NCBI GenBank assembly: GCA_014762635.1
Contig: JABURR010000055.1
Coordinates: forward strand, 43,756-107,755
Direction of reading: 5' to 3'
Source of the DNA: Paracoccaceae bacterium
GTDB lineage: Bacteria; Pseudomonadota; Alphaproteobacteria; Rhodobacterales; Rhodobacteraceae
DNA: 64,000 nt
The stretch's first letter is position 1. Each line of letters starts with the position of its first letter. Positions 18,907 through 27,572 of the stretch are shown here, piece by piece. A program made the translations under genes and the position numbers. The notes below the pieces were generated by a model that saw only the letters and a list, made by a program, of their open reading frames with translations, ran no database searches and was not told the DNA's origin.

Positions 18907-19513
18907 TAGGAAAAAAGAACAGGCGACCGGCGCTCACCTTTCCGGCTGAGGTCTCGGCCTATGTGGAGCAAGAATACCGTAAGGCCAAAAGGATTCTGGA
19001 GTATGGCTCTGGTGGGTCGACGGTTCTCGCGGCTGAAATGCCGGGCAAGACGGTCTTGACGATAGAAAGCGATAGGGCTTGGGCGGAAAAAATGGAGGCA
19101 TATTTCAACTCTGCTTCCGTGGAATCTCGACCGGAAATTGTCCATGTCGATATCGGGCCGACAGGCGCCTGGGGGAAGCCAAGGGAATCCAAGTTCTGGC
19201 CCAGTTTCAAGGACTATGCACTGGCGCCTTGGCATCGGGCAGACGCGTGTGTACCGGATGTGGTCCTGATCGACGGTCGGTTCAGGGTGGCCTGTTTTCT
19301 CGCGACTTTCTTTCTGACGACGAAGCCGGTGGTGGTGCTGTTCGATGACTATCTTGAACGTGACAAGTACCATTCATCGAAGAACTGGCCAAGCCGAGTG
19401 AATTTGTCGGACGAATGGCGCGCTTTGACCTCCCGCCGCGCCCCATGGAGCCCAGGTATTTTAACGCGATCGTTCGCGGATTCACCTCAGCAAACTTCCA
19501 CAGGTTTTTCTGA
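18903..19513 (+). pseudogene. SAM-methyltransferase-like gene with a probable 1-nt frameshift
   Basis: The first 155 residues look like a class I methyltransferase-type fold: motif I ILEYGSGGSTVLAAEMPG, then VVLIDGRFRVACFLATFFL and VVVLFDDYLERDKYH. After YH (19373) the frame runs into a basic, non-conserved tail ending at 19589. Adding one T near 19374 would restore FIEELAKPSEFVGRMARFDLPP and a natural end at 19513, giving 203 residues and no overlap with the P450 gene (which ends at 19544). It is coupled to the glycosyltransferase, so both probably serve surface-glycan biosynthesis. The break could be a real mutation or a read error in ATT. Confidence 0.7.
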
Positions 19514-19543
19514 ATTCCGCTCGCTTCCTTTCAGTTGGACGCC

Positions 19544-20737
19544 TCACTGCCCTCTTGGGTGGCGGACTCGCAAAGCCATCAATCCATGAAAATGATAGAG
19601 ATCCGCGTATCGCGGTCGTTCGTCCAGCCTCAATGACGGAAGGCCGGCCCACAGCGCGGGCAGGGCTGTTCTGAGCTCCAGCCGGGCGAGCGGGGCGCCG
19701 ACGCAGAAATGCAGGCCGACGCCGAAGGCGAGGTTCGCGCTGATGGGGCGCGAGGGATCGAACCTGTCGGGCGCGGGCCAATCCTGCGGGTCACGGTTGG
19801 CGGCGCCCAGCAGGCAGGCGACCTTATCCCCGCGCTGGAAGCGATGGCCGAATAGCTCGACCTCTTCATAGGCGTGGCGGGTGAACATGTGCAGGGGCGG
19901 GTCGTATCGCAGGATTTCCTCGACCGTCCCGTCGATCTTGTCCGGCGTGAGAACCTCGGGTCCGCACCCGTGTTCCAACAACGCCTTGATCCCGTTGCCC
20001 ATGGTGTGCACCGTCGCCTCATGCCCTGCGTTCAGTAGCAGGATGCAGGTGGTGATCAGCTCGTCGGTGGAGAGCTTTTCGCCATCTTCCTCGGCGGCGA
20101 TCAGGTGGGTGATCAGGTCGTCCGCGGGTTTTGCCCGGCGTTCGTCGACGTAGCCGCGCATGAAGGTGACGAAATCCTGGGTGGCGCTGACCGCGGCGTC
20201 CTCGATCTCGCGGGTGCGGCGGGCCTGGTACATGGCGACCATGGCGTTCGACCAGGCCAGAAGCTGATCGGCCATGGTCTCGGGGACGCCCAGCAGGCGG
20301 GCGATGATGATGACCGGGATTTTCTGGGCGTAGGAGGGTAGCAGGTCGAAAGGTTCGTCGGGGAATTCGTCAATCAGTTGGTGGCACAGGGCCTCGATCT
20401 CGGGCGCCAGGGCGGCGATCCGGCGTGAGGTGAAGGCGCGCAGGACAAGGCCGCGCAGACGGGTGTGCCGGGGCGGTTCGAGCTCCAGCATGGAATGCGC
20501 CTCGACCGCGTAGAAGGGCGCGAGGTGGGGCGCAATCTCTGGCGCCAGTTCCGGCGGAACTTCGCGCCCGAACCTGCGGTCGCGCAGGATCGTGTTGGTG
20601 GCCTCGAAGGTGGTGGTGACGGGCAGGTCGTAGTCCTCCCAGAACACCAATGGTCCTTCGGCCCGGGCGCGGGCATAGAACGGATAGGGGTCCTTCACGA
20701 AACCCGGATCGGTCGGCGATTGCGAGAGCGTCTTCAT
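19544..20737 (-). CDS. Cytochrome P450 (soluble, bacterial class I type)
   Basis: A 397-residue P450. The I-helix oxygen-binding motif is NAGHEATVHT (about 244-253), the ExxR motif EEILRYDPP, and the haem-Cys loop FGVGLHFCVGAPLARLE near residue 345. It has no membrane anchor, so it would use a ferredoxin and a reductase. The substrate is unknown; related roseobacter enzymes are only named by family. It is divergent from dctB with 58 nt between starts and convergent with the methyltransferase-like gene. ATG 20737 is used as the domain begins MKTLSQSPTDPGFVKDPYPFYARARAEG. Confidence 0.92.
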   Translation of the reverse strand: MKTLSQSPTDPGFVKDPYPFYARARAEGPLVFWEDYDLPVTTTFEATNTILRDRRFGREVPPELAPEIAPHLAPFYAVEAHSMLELEPPRHTRLRGLVLRAFTSRRIAALAPEIEALCHQLIDEFPDEPFDLLPSYAQKIPVIIIARLLGVPETMADQLLAWSNAMVAMYQARRTREIEDAAVSATQDFVTFMRGYVDERRAKPADDLITHLIAAEEDGEKLSTDELITTCILLLNAGHEATVHTMGNGIKALLEHGCGPEVLTPDKIDGTVEEILRYDPPLHMFTRHAYEEVELFGHRFQRGDKVACLLGAANRDPQDWPAPDRFDPSRPISANLAFGVGLHFCVGAPLARLELRTALPALWAGLPSLRLDERPRYADLYHFHGLMALRVRHPRGQ

Positions 20738-20795
20738 GGGGCGAGCCTTGCGCCAACATCTGGTCTTTGCAAGCGGTCTTGCTAGAGTGAGCGCG

Positions 20796-22559
20796 ATGAA
20801 ACGCATGTTCCTGAGACATTGGGCGGCGCTGACCGTGTTCCTAGCCGTCGTCTGCGTGGCAGCGGGCGGAACGTGGTGGTTCGCCTTCACCTCGGCGCTC
20901 GACCAGATGGAGGAGCGGGGGCGGGCCGACCTTGCCCTTGCCGCAGACCGGCTGACCGGGCAGTTGCAGCGGTTCCGCGAGCTTGCCGTGCTCTCGGCGG
21001 ATCATCCCCTTCTGGCGGCGCTCGTGCTGGGCGAGGGCGCCTCGCCGGTCGAGGTCGCCGCCATGTTGCGCGGGCTGGCCGACAAGACGGGCACGCTGGA
21101 GATCGAGGTGGTGGATGCCGACAATCGGATCCTTGCCAGCGCGGGCGGATCGCAAGGCGCCCCGGCCGCATCTCCGGCCTATCGCCGGGCGATGACCGGC
21201 GCATTGGGCGCGGCGCATTTCCTCGACGATCAAGAGCGCCGGGTCTTCGCCTTTGCCTCGCCGATCTTCGATCCAGCGGGTCCGGTGGCCGGGGCGGTGA
21301 TCGTCAGCATCGACCTTGCGAACCTGGAGCAGAACTGGCCGGTCGATCCGTCGCCGGTGTTCTTCTCGGATTCCTCGGGCGCGGTCTTCATCTCCAGCCG
21401 GTCCGAGCTTGTTCTGACAGCCCGCAGCGGCCTTGGCGCGAACACCGACTTTTTGCCCGCGGGTATCCGACCGTTCCCCAAGTTCGGAGCCATCGACATT
21501 GGCCCTCACGAGCTTTGGTCGCTCGACAGTGGTGCGTCGCTCCCTTCGCGCGCTTTGCACCTGACGCTGCCGTTGCCGATCATCGGTATGGCGGGGGAAA
21601 TTCTGCTCGACATCAAGCCCGCGCTGGACCTGGCGGCGCTTCAGGCTGCCGTGGTGGGGGCGCTTTGCCTGGCCTTCGGGGCGTTCATCTTCTTCGTGCG
21701 CGAACGCCTGGCCATCGAGGCGCAGGCCAATGCCGCGCTTGAGGCAAGGGTTGCGGCCCGTACCGAGGAACTGTCGGCGGCCAACGAAAGTCTGCTTCGA
21801 GAGATCGGCGAGCGGAAGGAGGCCGAGGCGGCGTTGAAGCGCGCGCAGGCGGAGCTGGTGCAGGCGGGCAAGCTGAGCGCCCTGGGACAGATGTCCGCGG
21901 GGATCAGCCACGAACTCAACCAACCGCTCATGGCGATCCGGTCTTTTGCCGAGAATGCCGAGACCTTCATGGAGCGCGGCAAGCCCGAGGTTGCACGCCA
22001 GAACCTCGCGCGGATCTCGGAACTGGCGCGGCGCATGGGGCGGATCATCAAGAACCTGCGGGCCTTTGCCCGGCAGGAAAGCGAAGCCGTTTCAGATGTC
22101 GATCTGGTGGCAGTTGTCGAAGCGGTGATGGAGCTGGCCGATGGCAAGATCCAGCAGGCCGGGGTCGGCGCCATTTGGCAGCCGCCTGCGACGCCGGTCA
22201 TGGTGCGCGGCGGCGAGGTCCGGTTGCAGCAGGTGGTGATGAACCTTGTCTCGAACGCGGTGGACGCGATGGAGGACAGCGGCGAGCGGCACCTTCAGAT
22301 CGAGATCGTGCGCGATGGCGACAGGGTGCGTCTGGCGGTGCGGGATACCGGGCCGGGGATCGCGGAACCCGAGAAGATCTTCGATCCGTTCTATTCCACC
22401 AAGGAGGTCGGAAAATCCGAGGGCATGGGGCTGGGGCTGTCGATCTCATACGGCCTCGTGCAGAGTTTCGGCGGTGAAATCCGTGGCCGCAACCGTGATG
22501 GGGGCGGCGCCGAGTTCACGGTGGAACTGAAAGCCGCCAAGATCGAGCAAGCCGCATGA
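20796..22559 (+). CDS. dctB: Sensor histidine kinase of the C4-dicarboxylate type (DctB)
   Basis: A 587-residue membrane kinase. A transmembrane helix (about 9-31) and a second (about 285-308) flank a periplasmic double PAS-like sensor domain. A coiled-coil linker (ERLAIEAQANAALEARVAARTEELSAANESLLREI) precedes the H-box GISHELNQPLMAIRSFAENAE, with N, D, F and G boxes VMNLVSNAVDAME, RDTGPGIAEPEKIFDPFYSTKE and GMGLGLSISYGLV. It should sense C4-dicarboxylates and phosphorylate DctD, whose gene overlaps by 4 nt. ATG 20796 fits the signal-anchor start. The dctPQM genes downstream support the ligand class, but the ligand itself is inferred. Confidence 0.9.
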   Translation: MKRMFLRHWAALTVFLAVVCVAAGGTWWFAFTSALDQMEERGRADLALAADRLTGQLQRFRELAVLSADHPLLAALVLGEGASPVEVAAMLRGLADKTGTLEIEVVDADNRILASAGGSQGAPAASPAYRRAMTGALGAAHFLDDQERRVFAFASPIFDPAGPVAGAVIVSIDLANLEQNWPVDPSPVFFSDSSGAVFISSRSELVLTARSGLGANTDFLPAGIRPFPKFGAIDIGPHELWSLDSGASLPSRALHLTLPLPIIGMAGEILLDIKPALDLAALQAAVVGALCLAFGAFIFFVRERLAIEAQANAALEARVAARTEELSAANESLLREIGERKEAEAALKRAQAELVQAGKLSALGQMSAGISHELNQPLMAIRSFAENAETFMERGKPEVARQNLARISELARRMGRIIKNLRAFARQESEAVSDVDLVAVVEAVMELADGKIQQAGVGAIWQPPATPVMVRGGEVRLQQVVMNLVSNAVDAMEDSGERHLQIEIVRDGDRVRLAVRDTGPGIAEPEKIFDPFYSTKEVGKSEGMGLGLSISYGLVQSFGGEIRGRNRDGGGAEFTVELKAAKIEQAA

Positions 22560-23779
22560 CGCGCCGGGTTCTTCTGGTCGATGACGACAAGCCGGTGCGC
22601 GAGGCGCTGGGCCAGACGCTGGAACTGGCCGATCTGCAGCCGATCCTTGCCGGGTCCTATATCGAGGCCAAGGACCATATCGGGCCCGATTTCGACGGGG
22701 TGGTGGTCAGCGACATCCGAATGCCGGGCAAGGATGGGTTCGCCGTTCTGGAACTGGCGCAGGCCCGGGATCCGGAACTGCCGGTGATCCTGCTGACGGG
22801 CGAGGGCGACATCCCCATGGCGGTGAAGGGCATGGGGGGCGGGGCTTTCGATTTCCTCGAAAAGCCATGCGCGCCGAAGGATTTCCTGTCGGTGGTGGAG
22901 CGAGCACTGAGGACCCGCGACCTCGTGCTCGAGAACAGGCGCCTGAAGCAACAGATCGAACAGGGGGACGCGGCGGCGCGGCTTTTGTTCGGGCAATCCC
23001 GTCAGGCCGAGGATCTGCGCGAACGGGTCAGGGCCGTGGCGCGCACCTCGGCCGAGGTTCTGGTGACAGGTGAGCCAGGGACCGGCACCTCGAAGGTGGC
23101 GGAGGTGATCCACCTGCTGTCCCCTGCGGCGACGCGGCCATTTCTGAAGGCAGCGGCAGCCTCGCTGGATCCGCCGGGCCTGTCTGACCTCTATCGCAAG
23201 GGCGGGGGCGGGACGCTGTTCCTCGACGAGATCGCCGCGCTGAGTGCCGCGGGTCAGTTTGCGCTTCTGGAACTGCTGGAGGATCAGGACGGGCCGCGCG
23301 TGGTGGCCGGAACCTATCGCGACCTCGAAGCGGAAATGGGGGCGGGGCGGTTCAACCCGGATCTTTTCTACAAGCTTGACGTGATGCGGGTGCGCATACC
23401 GTCCCTGCGGGAGCGGACGGATGATATCCCGATCCTGTTCCGCCATTACGTCCGCATCGCTTGTGAACAGGCTGCGCTGCCTGAGCCCGAGATCACGCCG
23501 GAGGTGATCAGCCGCCTTATGGCGCAGGACTGGCCGGGCAACGCGCGGTCGCTGATGAACGCTGCGATGCGGTTCGCGATGGGTCTGGGCGAGCGCGAGG
23601 AAGAGGAAGACCTGAGCCTTGCCGAGCGGATGGCGCAGGTGGAACGGTCCCTGCTGATCGACGCGCTGCGCCGCAAGGAGGGGAACGCCAGCGAGGCGGC
23701 GCGGTCCCTGAAACTGCCGCGCAAGACCTTCTATGACAAGCTCACGCGCCACGGGATTCGACCCGAGGATTATCGCTAG
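22556..23779 (+). CDS. dctD: DctD-like response regulator with a degenerate sigma-54 activator domain (no GAFTGA)
   Basis: A 407-residue regulator: receiver domain with VLLVDDDKPVREAL, phospho-acceptor VVSDIRMPGKDG and the Lys in FLEKPC; AAA+ domain from about residue 145; a Fis-type helix-turn-helix at the end (GNASEAARSLKLPRKTFYDKLTRHGI). Two canonical features are missing. The Walker A is GEPGTGTSK, without Lys at the usual place, and the segment that should hold ELFGHEKGAFTGA is deleted, so ASLDPPGLSDLYRKG runs straight into Walker B GGTLFLDEIAAL. It therefore should not contact sigma-54 and may activate a sigma-70 promoter, as GAFTGA-less NtrC does in Rhodobacter. The paired tandem boxes are just downstream. 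Confidence 0.87.
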   Translation: MTRRVLLVDDDKPVREALGQTLELADLQPILAGSYIEAKDHIGPDFDGVVVSDIRMPGKDGFAVLELAQARDPELPVILLTGEGDIPMAVKGMGGGAFDFLEKPCAPKDFLSVVERALRTRDLVLENRRLKQQIEQGDAAARLLFGQSRQAEDLRERVRAVARTSAEVLVTGEPGTGTSKVAEVIHLLSPAATRPFLKAAAASLDPPGLSDLYRKGGGGTLFLDEIAALSAAGQFALLELLEDQDGPRVVAGTYRDLEAEMGAGRFNPDLFYKLDVMRVRIPSLRERTDDIPILFRHYVRIACEQAALPEPEITPEVISRLMAQDWPGNARSLMNAAMRFAMGLGEREEEEDLSLAERMAQVERSLLIDALRRKEGNASEAARSLKLPRKTFYDKLTRHGIRPEDYR

Positions 23780-23782
23780 ACC

Positions 23783-23833
23783 TGTGCGGATTTTCACACA
23801 GTCGGGTTCAGGGGGTGTGCGGTAGATCGCGCA
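23783..23833 (+). promoter_or_regulatory. Tandem DctD-type binding boxes upstream of dctP
   Basis: Two 18-nt elements, TGTGCGG-ATTTT-CACACA (23783-23800) and TGTGCGG-TAGAT-CGCGCA (23816-23833), begin 33 nt apart directly after the dctD stop. The TGTGCGG-N5 plan resembles the rhizobial dctA upstream activating sites. No clear -24/-12 promoter follows (best: TGGC at 23872 with CTGTA in place of TTGCA). Confidence 0.6.
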
Positions 23834-24025
23834 GCCAACCAAAGCGGCAAGATCGGGTGCTTGGGGATATCTGGCTAATATTCTGTAAATGCGTGAAAAA
23901 TACCACCTCATCACGAAGTTGTGCTTTTTTCTTGAGCGAAGTTGGGCTTCGCGCTTCTCTCGTGATGGGCGCCCCGGTGGGGCGGAAACCCGAAACCAAT
24001 TTTCATGGATGGGAGGAAATCAGAC

Positions 24026-25027
24026 ATGAAATTCGTAACCGCAGCCGCAACCGCCGTGGCGGTGACCCTGAGCGCCGGTTCGGCCATCGCGGCCTGTGAC
24101 GATGGTGAAATCGTCATCAAGTTCGCCCACGTGACCAACACCGACCGCCACCCGAAAGGGATTGCCGCGTCGCTGCTGGCCGAGCGCGTGAACACCGAGA
24201 TGAACGGCAAGGCCTGCATGGAGGTCTATCCGAACTCGACCCTCTACAACGATGACCAGGTGCTTGAAGCAATGCTTCAGGGCGACGTGCAGCTTGCCGC
24301 ACCGTCGCTGTCGAAGTTCGAGACCTTCACCAAGGTGTTCCGCATCTTCGACCTGCCGTTCATGTTCAAGAACGTGGACGCCGTGGATGCGTTCCAGGTG
24401 TCGGACACCGGTCAGGCGATGAAGGAATCGATGACGCGCCGTGGTCTGCTGGGCCTCGAGTTCTGGCACAATGGCATGAAGCAGTTCTCGGCCAACAAGC
24501 CGCTGATGCTGCCCTCCGATGCCAACGGCCTGAAGTTCCGCGTGCAGCCCTCTGACGTGCTTGTCGCGCAGATGGAAGCGCTGGGCGCCAGCCCGCAGCC
24601 GATGGCCTTCTCGGAGGTTTACGGCGCACTGCAGACCGGCGTTGTCGACGGTCAGGAGAACACCTGGTCCAACATCTACGGCCAGAAGTTCTTTGAAGTT
24701 CAGGACGGTATCACCGAGACGAACCACGGCATCATCGACTACCTCGTCGTGACCTCGGTCGACTGGTACGAGGGCCTTCCCGCCGACGTGCGTGACCAGT
24801 TCACCACGATCCTGCGCGAAGTGACCGAGACCCGGAACGGTGAGTCCTTCGCCGTGAACGAAGAGGCCAAGCAGTCGATCCTCGATGCCGGTGGCGAAGT
24901 GCGCCAGCTGACGGCTGAGCAGCGTCAGGCCTGGGTCGATGCCATGAAGCCCGTCTGGGAGCAGTTCGAAGGCGACGTGGGCGCCGACAACATCGCTGCC
25001 GCCCAGGAAATCAACGCTTCGATGTAA
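24026..25027 (+). CDS. dctP: TRAP transporter substrate-binding protein DctP
   Basis: A 333-residue exported protein; signal peptide MKFVTAAATAVAVTLSAGSAIAA, then mature CDDGEIVIKFAHVTNTDRHPKG. The family motif region LKFRVQPSDVLVAQMEALGASPQPMAFSEVYGALQTGVVDGQENTWSNIYGQKFFEVQ holds the Arg that clamps the carboxylate and the QT-VVDGQEN lid. It captures a C4-dicarboxylate or related acid in the periplasm for the QM membrane pair. ATG 24026 follows GGGAGG; the upstream ATG at 24005 lacks a signal-compatible start. Ligand identity rests on the dctBD neighbourhood. Confidence 0.92.
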   Translation: MKFVTAAATAVAVTLSAGSAIAACDDGEIVIKFAHVTNTDRHPKGIAASLLAERVNTEMNGKACMEVYPNSTLYNDDQVLEAMLQGDVQLAAPSLSKFETFTKVFRIFDLPFMFKNVDAVDAFQVSDTGQAMKESMTRRGLLGLEFWHNGMKQFSANKPLMLPSDANGLKFRVQPSDVLVAQMEALGASPQPMAFSEVYGALQTGVVDGQENTWSNIYGQKFFEVQDGITETNHGIIDYLVVTSVDWYEGLPADVRDQFTTILREVTETRNGESFAVNEEAKQSILDAGGEVRQLTAEQRQAWVDAMKPVWEQFEGDVGADNIAAAQEINASM

Positions 25028-25108
25028 GCGCACCGGAGACCCGGCGGAAACGCCGGGTCTCCCCTTCCGGCGCGGGAGGCGCCGATCCCAACACAAGGAG
25101 GAGATGCG

Positions 25109-25798
25109 ATGAGTGGGCAGTCGGGACACCGCCCTGGGTCGTCGTTCGGCCAATGGGTCAATGCGGTCGAGGAAGGGGCGATCGCGGTTCTCTTGGGTCT
25201 GATGACCCTGATCACCTTCGTCAACGTCGTCTTGCGCTACGGGTTCAACAACTCGCTGATCTGGGGGCTTGAGGTCACGCTGATCCTGTTCGCCTGGCTG
25301 GTGCTGCTGGGTATCAGCTACGGGTTCAAGATAACCTCGCACCTGGGCGTCGATGCGCTGATCAACGCGCTTCCCCATCGCGGTCGTCGGATCTCTGCTT
25401 TCCTCGCCGCGGCATGCTGCATCGCCTATGCCTTGCTGCTGCTGAAAGGCTCATGGGACTACTGGGCGCCCTTCGCAGCGCTTCAGCCGACCGAGGGCCG
25501 CTGGTTCCCGCTTGGCTTTACCGAGGGCGTGCGTGACCGGGCTTTCTATACCACCGACCAGGTTCCGATGCTGGGCATCTTCCGCTGGCTGGAAGACCTC
25601 ATCAACTATGGCGACGAATACGAGAAGCTGCCCCGGGTCATCCCCTATGCCATGCTGCCCTTCGCCTCTGCCCTGATCCTCTATCGGGTCATCCAGGCAA
25701 CGATCGCCATCGTGACCGGCAAGCAGGACAGCCTGATCGTCAGCCACGAAGCCGAAGACGCCGTCGCCGAAGCCGCGGCCAGCCACGGGAAGAACTAA
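25109..25798 (+). CDS. dctQ: TRAP transporter small membrane subunit DctQ
   Basis: A 229-residue integral protein with four transmembrane helices, about residues 27-47, 58-77, 95-115 and 178-198. ILFAWLVLLGISYGFKITSHLGVDALINALP is the DctQ signature. A long loop between helices 3 and 4 (about 60 residues, RWFPLGFTEGVRDRAFYTTDQVPML) is larger than in short DctQ proteins. It sits 81 nt after dctP and 3 nt before dctM, so the three form one operon. A strong AAGGAGGAG site precedes ATG 25109. Confidence 0.9.
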   Translation: MSGQSGHRPGSSFGQWVNAVEEGAIAVLLGLMTLITFVNVVLRYGFNNSLIWGLEVTLILFAWLVLLGISYGFKITSHLGVDALINALPHRGRRISAFLAAACCIAYALLLLKGSWDYWAPFAALQPTEGRWFPLGFTEGVRDRAFYTTDQVPMLGIFRWLEDLINYGDEYEKLPRVIPYAMLPFASALILYRVIQATIAIVTGKQDSLIVSHEAEDAVAEAAASHGKN

Positions 25799-25801
25799 GT
25801 C

Positions 25802-27199
25802 ATGGAAGTCGCAATTCTCTTTGCCATGGTCGTCGGGTTCCTGCTGATCGGCGTGCCGATCGCGGTCTCGCTTGGCCTCAGCTCGATCATCTTCCTGCTG
25901 GCCTGGTCCGACACCTCGCTCGCGTCCATCGCGCAGTCGCTCTACCAGGCGATGGCGGGCCACTACACGCTGCTGGCGATCCCGTTCTTCATCCTGGCCT
26001 CCAGCTTCATGTCGACAGGCGGCGTGGCCAAGCGGATCATCCGTTTCTCCATCGCCTGCGTCGGCCACCTGCGCGGCGGCCTTGCCATCGCCGGTGTCTT
26101 CGCCTGCATGATCTTCGCCGCGCTCTCGGGCTCGTCCCCGGCGACCGTGGTTGCCATCGGCACGATCGTGATCGCGGCCATGAAACAGGCGGGCTATACC
26201 AAGGAATTCGCCGCGGGCGTGATCTGTAACGCGGGCACGCTCGGCATCCTGATCCCGCCCTCGATCGTGATGGTGGTTTATGCCAGCGCGACCGACGTGT
26301 CGGTGGGCCGGATGTTCCTTGCCGGTGTCATCCCGGGCCTGCTGGCCGGGTTCATGCTGATGGTCACGATCTACATCATGGCCCGCATCCACAACATGCC
26401 CAAGGGCGAGTGGCAGGGCTTTGGCGAGATCTGGGCCAGCTTCCGCGACGCTTTCTGGGGGCTGATGCTGATCGCCATCATCATGGTCGGCATCTACGGG
26501 ATCCCCGGCGTCACCAACGCACTCTTCACCCCCACCGAAGCGGCGGCGGTGGCCTCGGTCTACGCCTTCCTGATCGCCGTCTTCGTCTATCGCGACATGG
26601 GCCCGCTGGCCGCCCGCGACGGGGAGGACAAGCCCGCGAGCCTGCTGCAACGGCCACAGGCGCTGATCACGGCTTTCTTCCACCCCGACACCAAGCACAC
26701 GCTGTTCGAGGCGGGGAAGCTGACGATCATGCTGATGTTCATCATCGCCAATGCGCTGATCCTCAAGCATGTGCTCACCGACGAGCAGATCCCGCAGCAA
26801 ATCGCCTCGGCCATGCTCTCGGCCGGTTTCGGCCCGATCATGTTCCTGATTATCGTCAACGTGATCCTGCTGATCGGCGGGCAGTTCATGGAGCCCTCGG
26901 GCCTGATCGTGATCGTGGCGCCGCTGGTGTTCCCGATCGCCATCGAACTGGGGATCGACCCGATCCACCTGGGCATCATCATGGTGGTGAACATGGAAAT
27001 CGGGATGATCACGCCGCCCGTCGGCCTGAACCTCTTCGTGACCTCGGGCGTGGCCGGAATGCCGATGATGGCCGTGGTGCGCGCCGCGCTTCCGTTCCTG
27101 GCGGTGCTCTTCGTCTTCCTGATCCTGGTGACCTACGTGCCTTGGATTTCGACCTATCTGCCGACCAAGCTGATGGGACCGGAGATCATCACGAGATGA
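25802..27199 (+). CDS. dctM: TRAP transporter large membrane subunit DctM
   Basis: A 465-residue membrane protein with about twelve transmembrane helices, the main translocation subunit. Signature segments are FFILASSFMSTGGVAKRIIRFS, SGSSPATVVAIGTIVIAAMKQAGY, ICNAGTLGILIPPSIVMVVYASATD and NMEIGMITPPVGLNLFVTSGVAGMP. It carries substrate with Na+ down its gradient using DctP and DctQ. An inserted stretch (about residues 268-295, DGEDKPASLLQRPQAL) is longer than in some homologues. The operon ends at a terminator 27 nt later. Confidence 0.92.
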   Translation: MEVAILFAMVVGFLLIGVPIAVSLGLSSIIFLLAWSDTSLASIAQSLYQAMAGHYTLLAIPFFILASSFMSTGGVAKRIIRFSIACVGHLRGGLAIAGVFACMIFAALSGSSPATVVAIGTIVIAAMKQAGYTKEFAAGVICNAGTLGILIPPSIVMVVYASATDVSVGRMFLAGVIPGLLAGFMLMVTIYIMARIHNMPKGEWQGFGEIWASFRDAFWGLMLIAIIMVGIYGIPGVTNALFTPTEAAAVASVYAFLIAVFVYRDMGPLAARDGEDKPASLLQRPQALITAFFHPDTKHTLFEAGKLTIMLMFIIANALILKHVLTDEQIPQQIASAMLSAGFGPIMFLIIVNVILLIGGQFMEPSGLIVIVAPLVFPIAIELGIDPIHLGIIMVVNMEIGMITPPVGLNLFVTSGVAGMPMMAVVRAALPFLAVLFVFLILVTYVPWISTYLPTKLMGPEIITR

Positions 27200-27225
27200 G
27201 GCACCCCTCATCGTGACACGAAGAG

Positions 27226-27258
27226 AAAGGCCGCACCCGAGAGGGAGCGGCCTTTTTC
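27226..27258 (+). terminator. Intrinsic terminator of the dctPQM operon
   Basis: Stem AAAGGCCGC / GCGGCCTTT with an inner CCC-GAGA-GGG pairing, followed by TTT. The A-rich left side also allows it to end the minus-strand DUF2892 transcript. Confidence 0.8.
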
Positions 27259-27273
27259 ATTTCCCGAAACGGC

Positions 27274-27483
27274 TCAGTCGTTTTGCTTGCTCAGCGTGGA
27301 CATGCCCAGCACCGAATAGAGCGGGCAGCGCGACGCCGCCGCCGTACCCAGCGCCACCAGCCCGAGAACCAGCAGGAGCCAGCGAATACCCGAGTCGGCG
27401 AGCACGAAGAACCCGACGATCAGCAGGATGCCCAGAACCGCGCGGATAATGCGGTCGACCGTGCCGACATTGAGATTGAACAT
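27274..27483 (-). CDS. DUF2892 (YgaP-type inner membrane) protein
   Basis: A 69-residue protein, MFNLNVGTVDRIIRAVLGILLIVGFF then GIRWLLLVLGLVALGTAAASRCPLYSVLGMSTL. Two transmembrane helices and a conserved RCPLYS motif place it in DUF2892, the membrane part of YgaP-like rhodanese fusions. The Cys could relate to sulfur relay but there is no rhodanese here. A second DUF2892 gene lies 89 nt upstream on the same strand. No function is established. ATG 27483 is chosen at the domain start. Confidence 0.8.
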   Translation of the reverse strand: MFNLNVGTVDRIIRAVLGILLIVGFFVLADSGIRWLLLVLGLVALGTAAASRCPLYSVLGMSTLSKQND

Positions 27484-27572
27484 CAGAAGACTCCCCATCT
27501 TTACACAATGCGGTCACGATACCCGACGGAATGCACTCCGGCAGTGATCGAGATCAAGAGTTCCCGATGCCT

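Noticed and set aside
23872..23890. TGGCTAATATTCTGTA as a sigma-54 promoter of dctP
   Set aside because: The -24 TGGC is good but the -12 element is CTGTA rather than TTGCA, and the regulator lacks GAFTGA, so the call is not supported.
24020..27211. Long minus-strand frames opposite dctP, dctQ and dctM
   Set aside because: These mirror the transporter genes; their sequences are low-complexity Asp/His/Arg-rich and show no domain.
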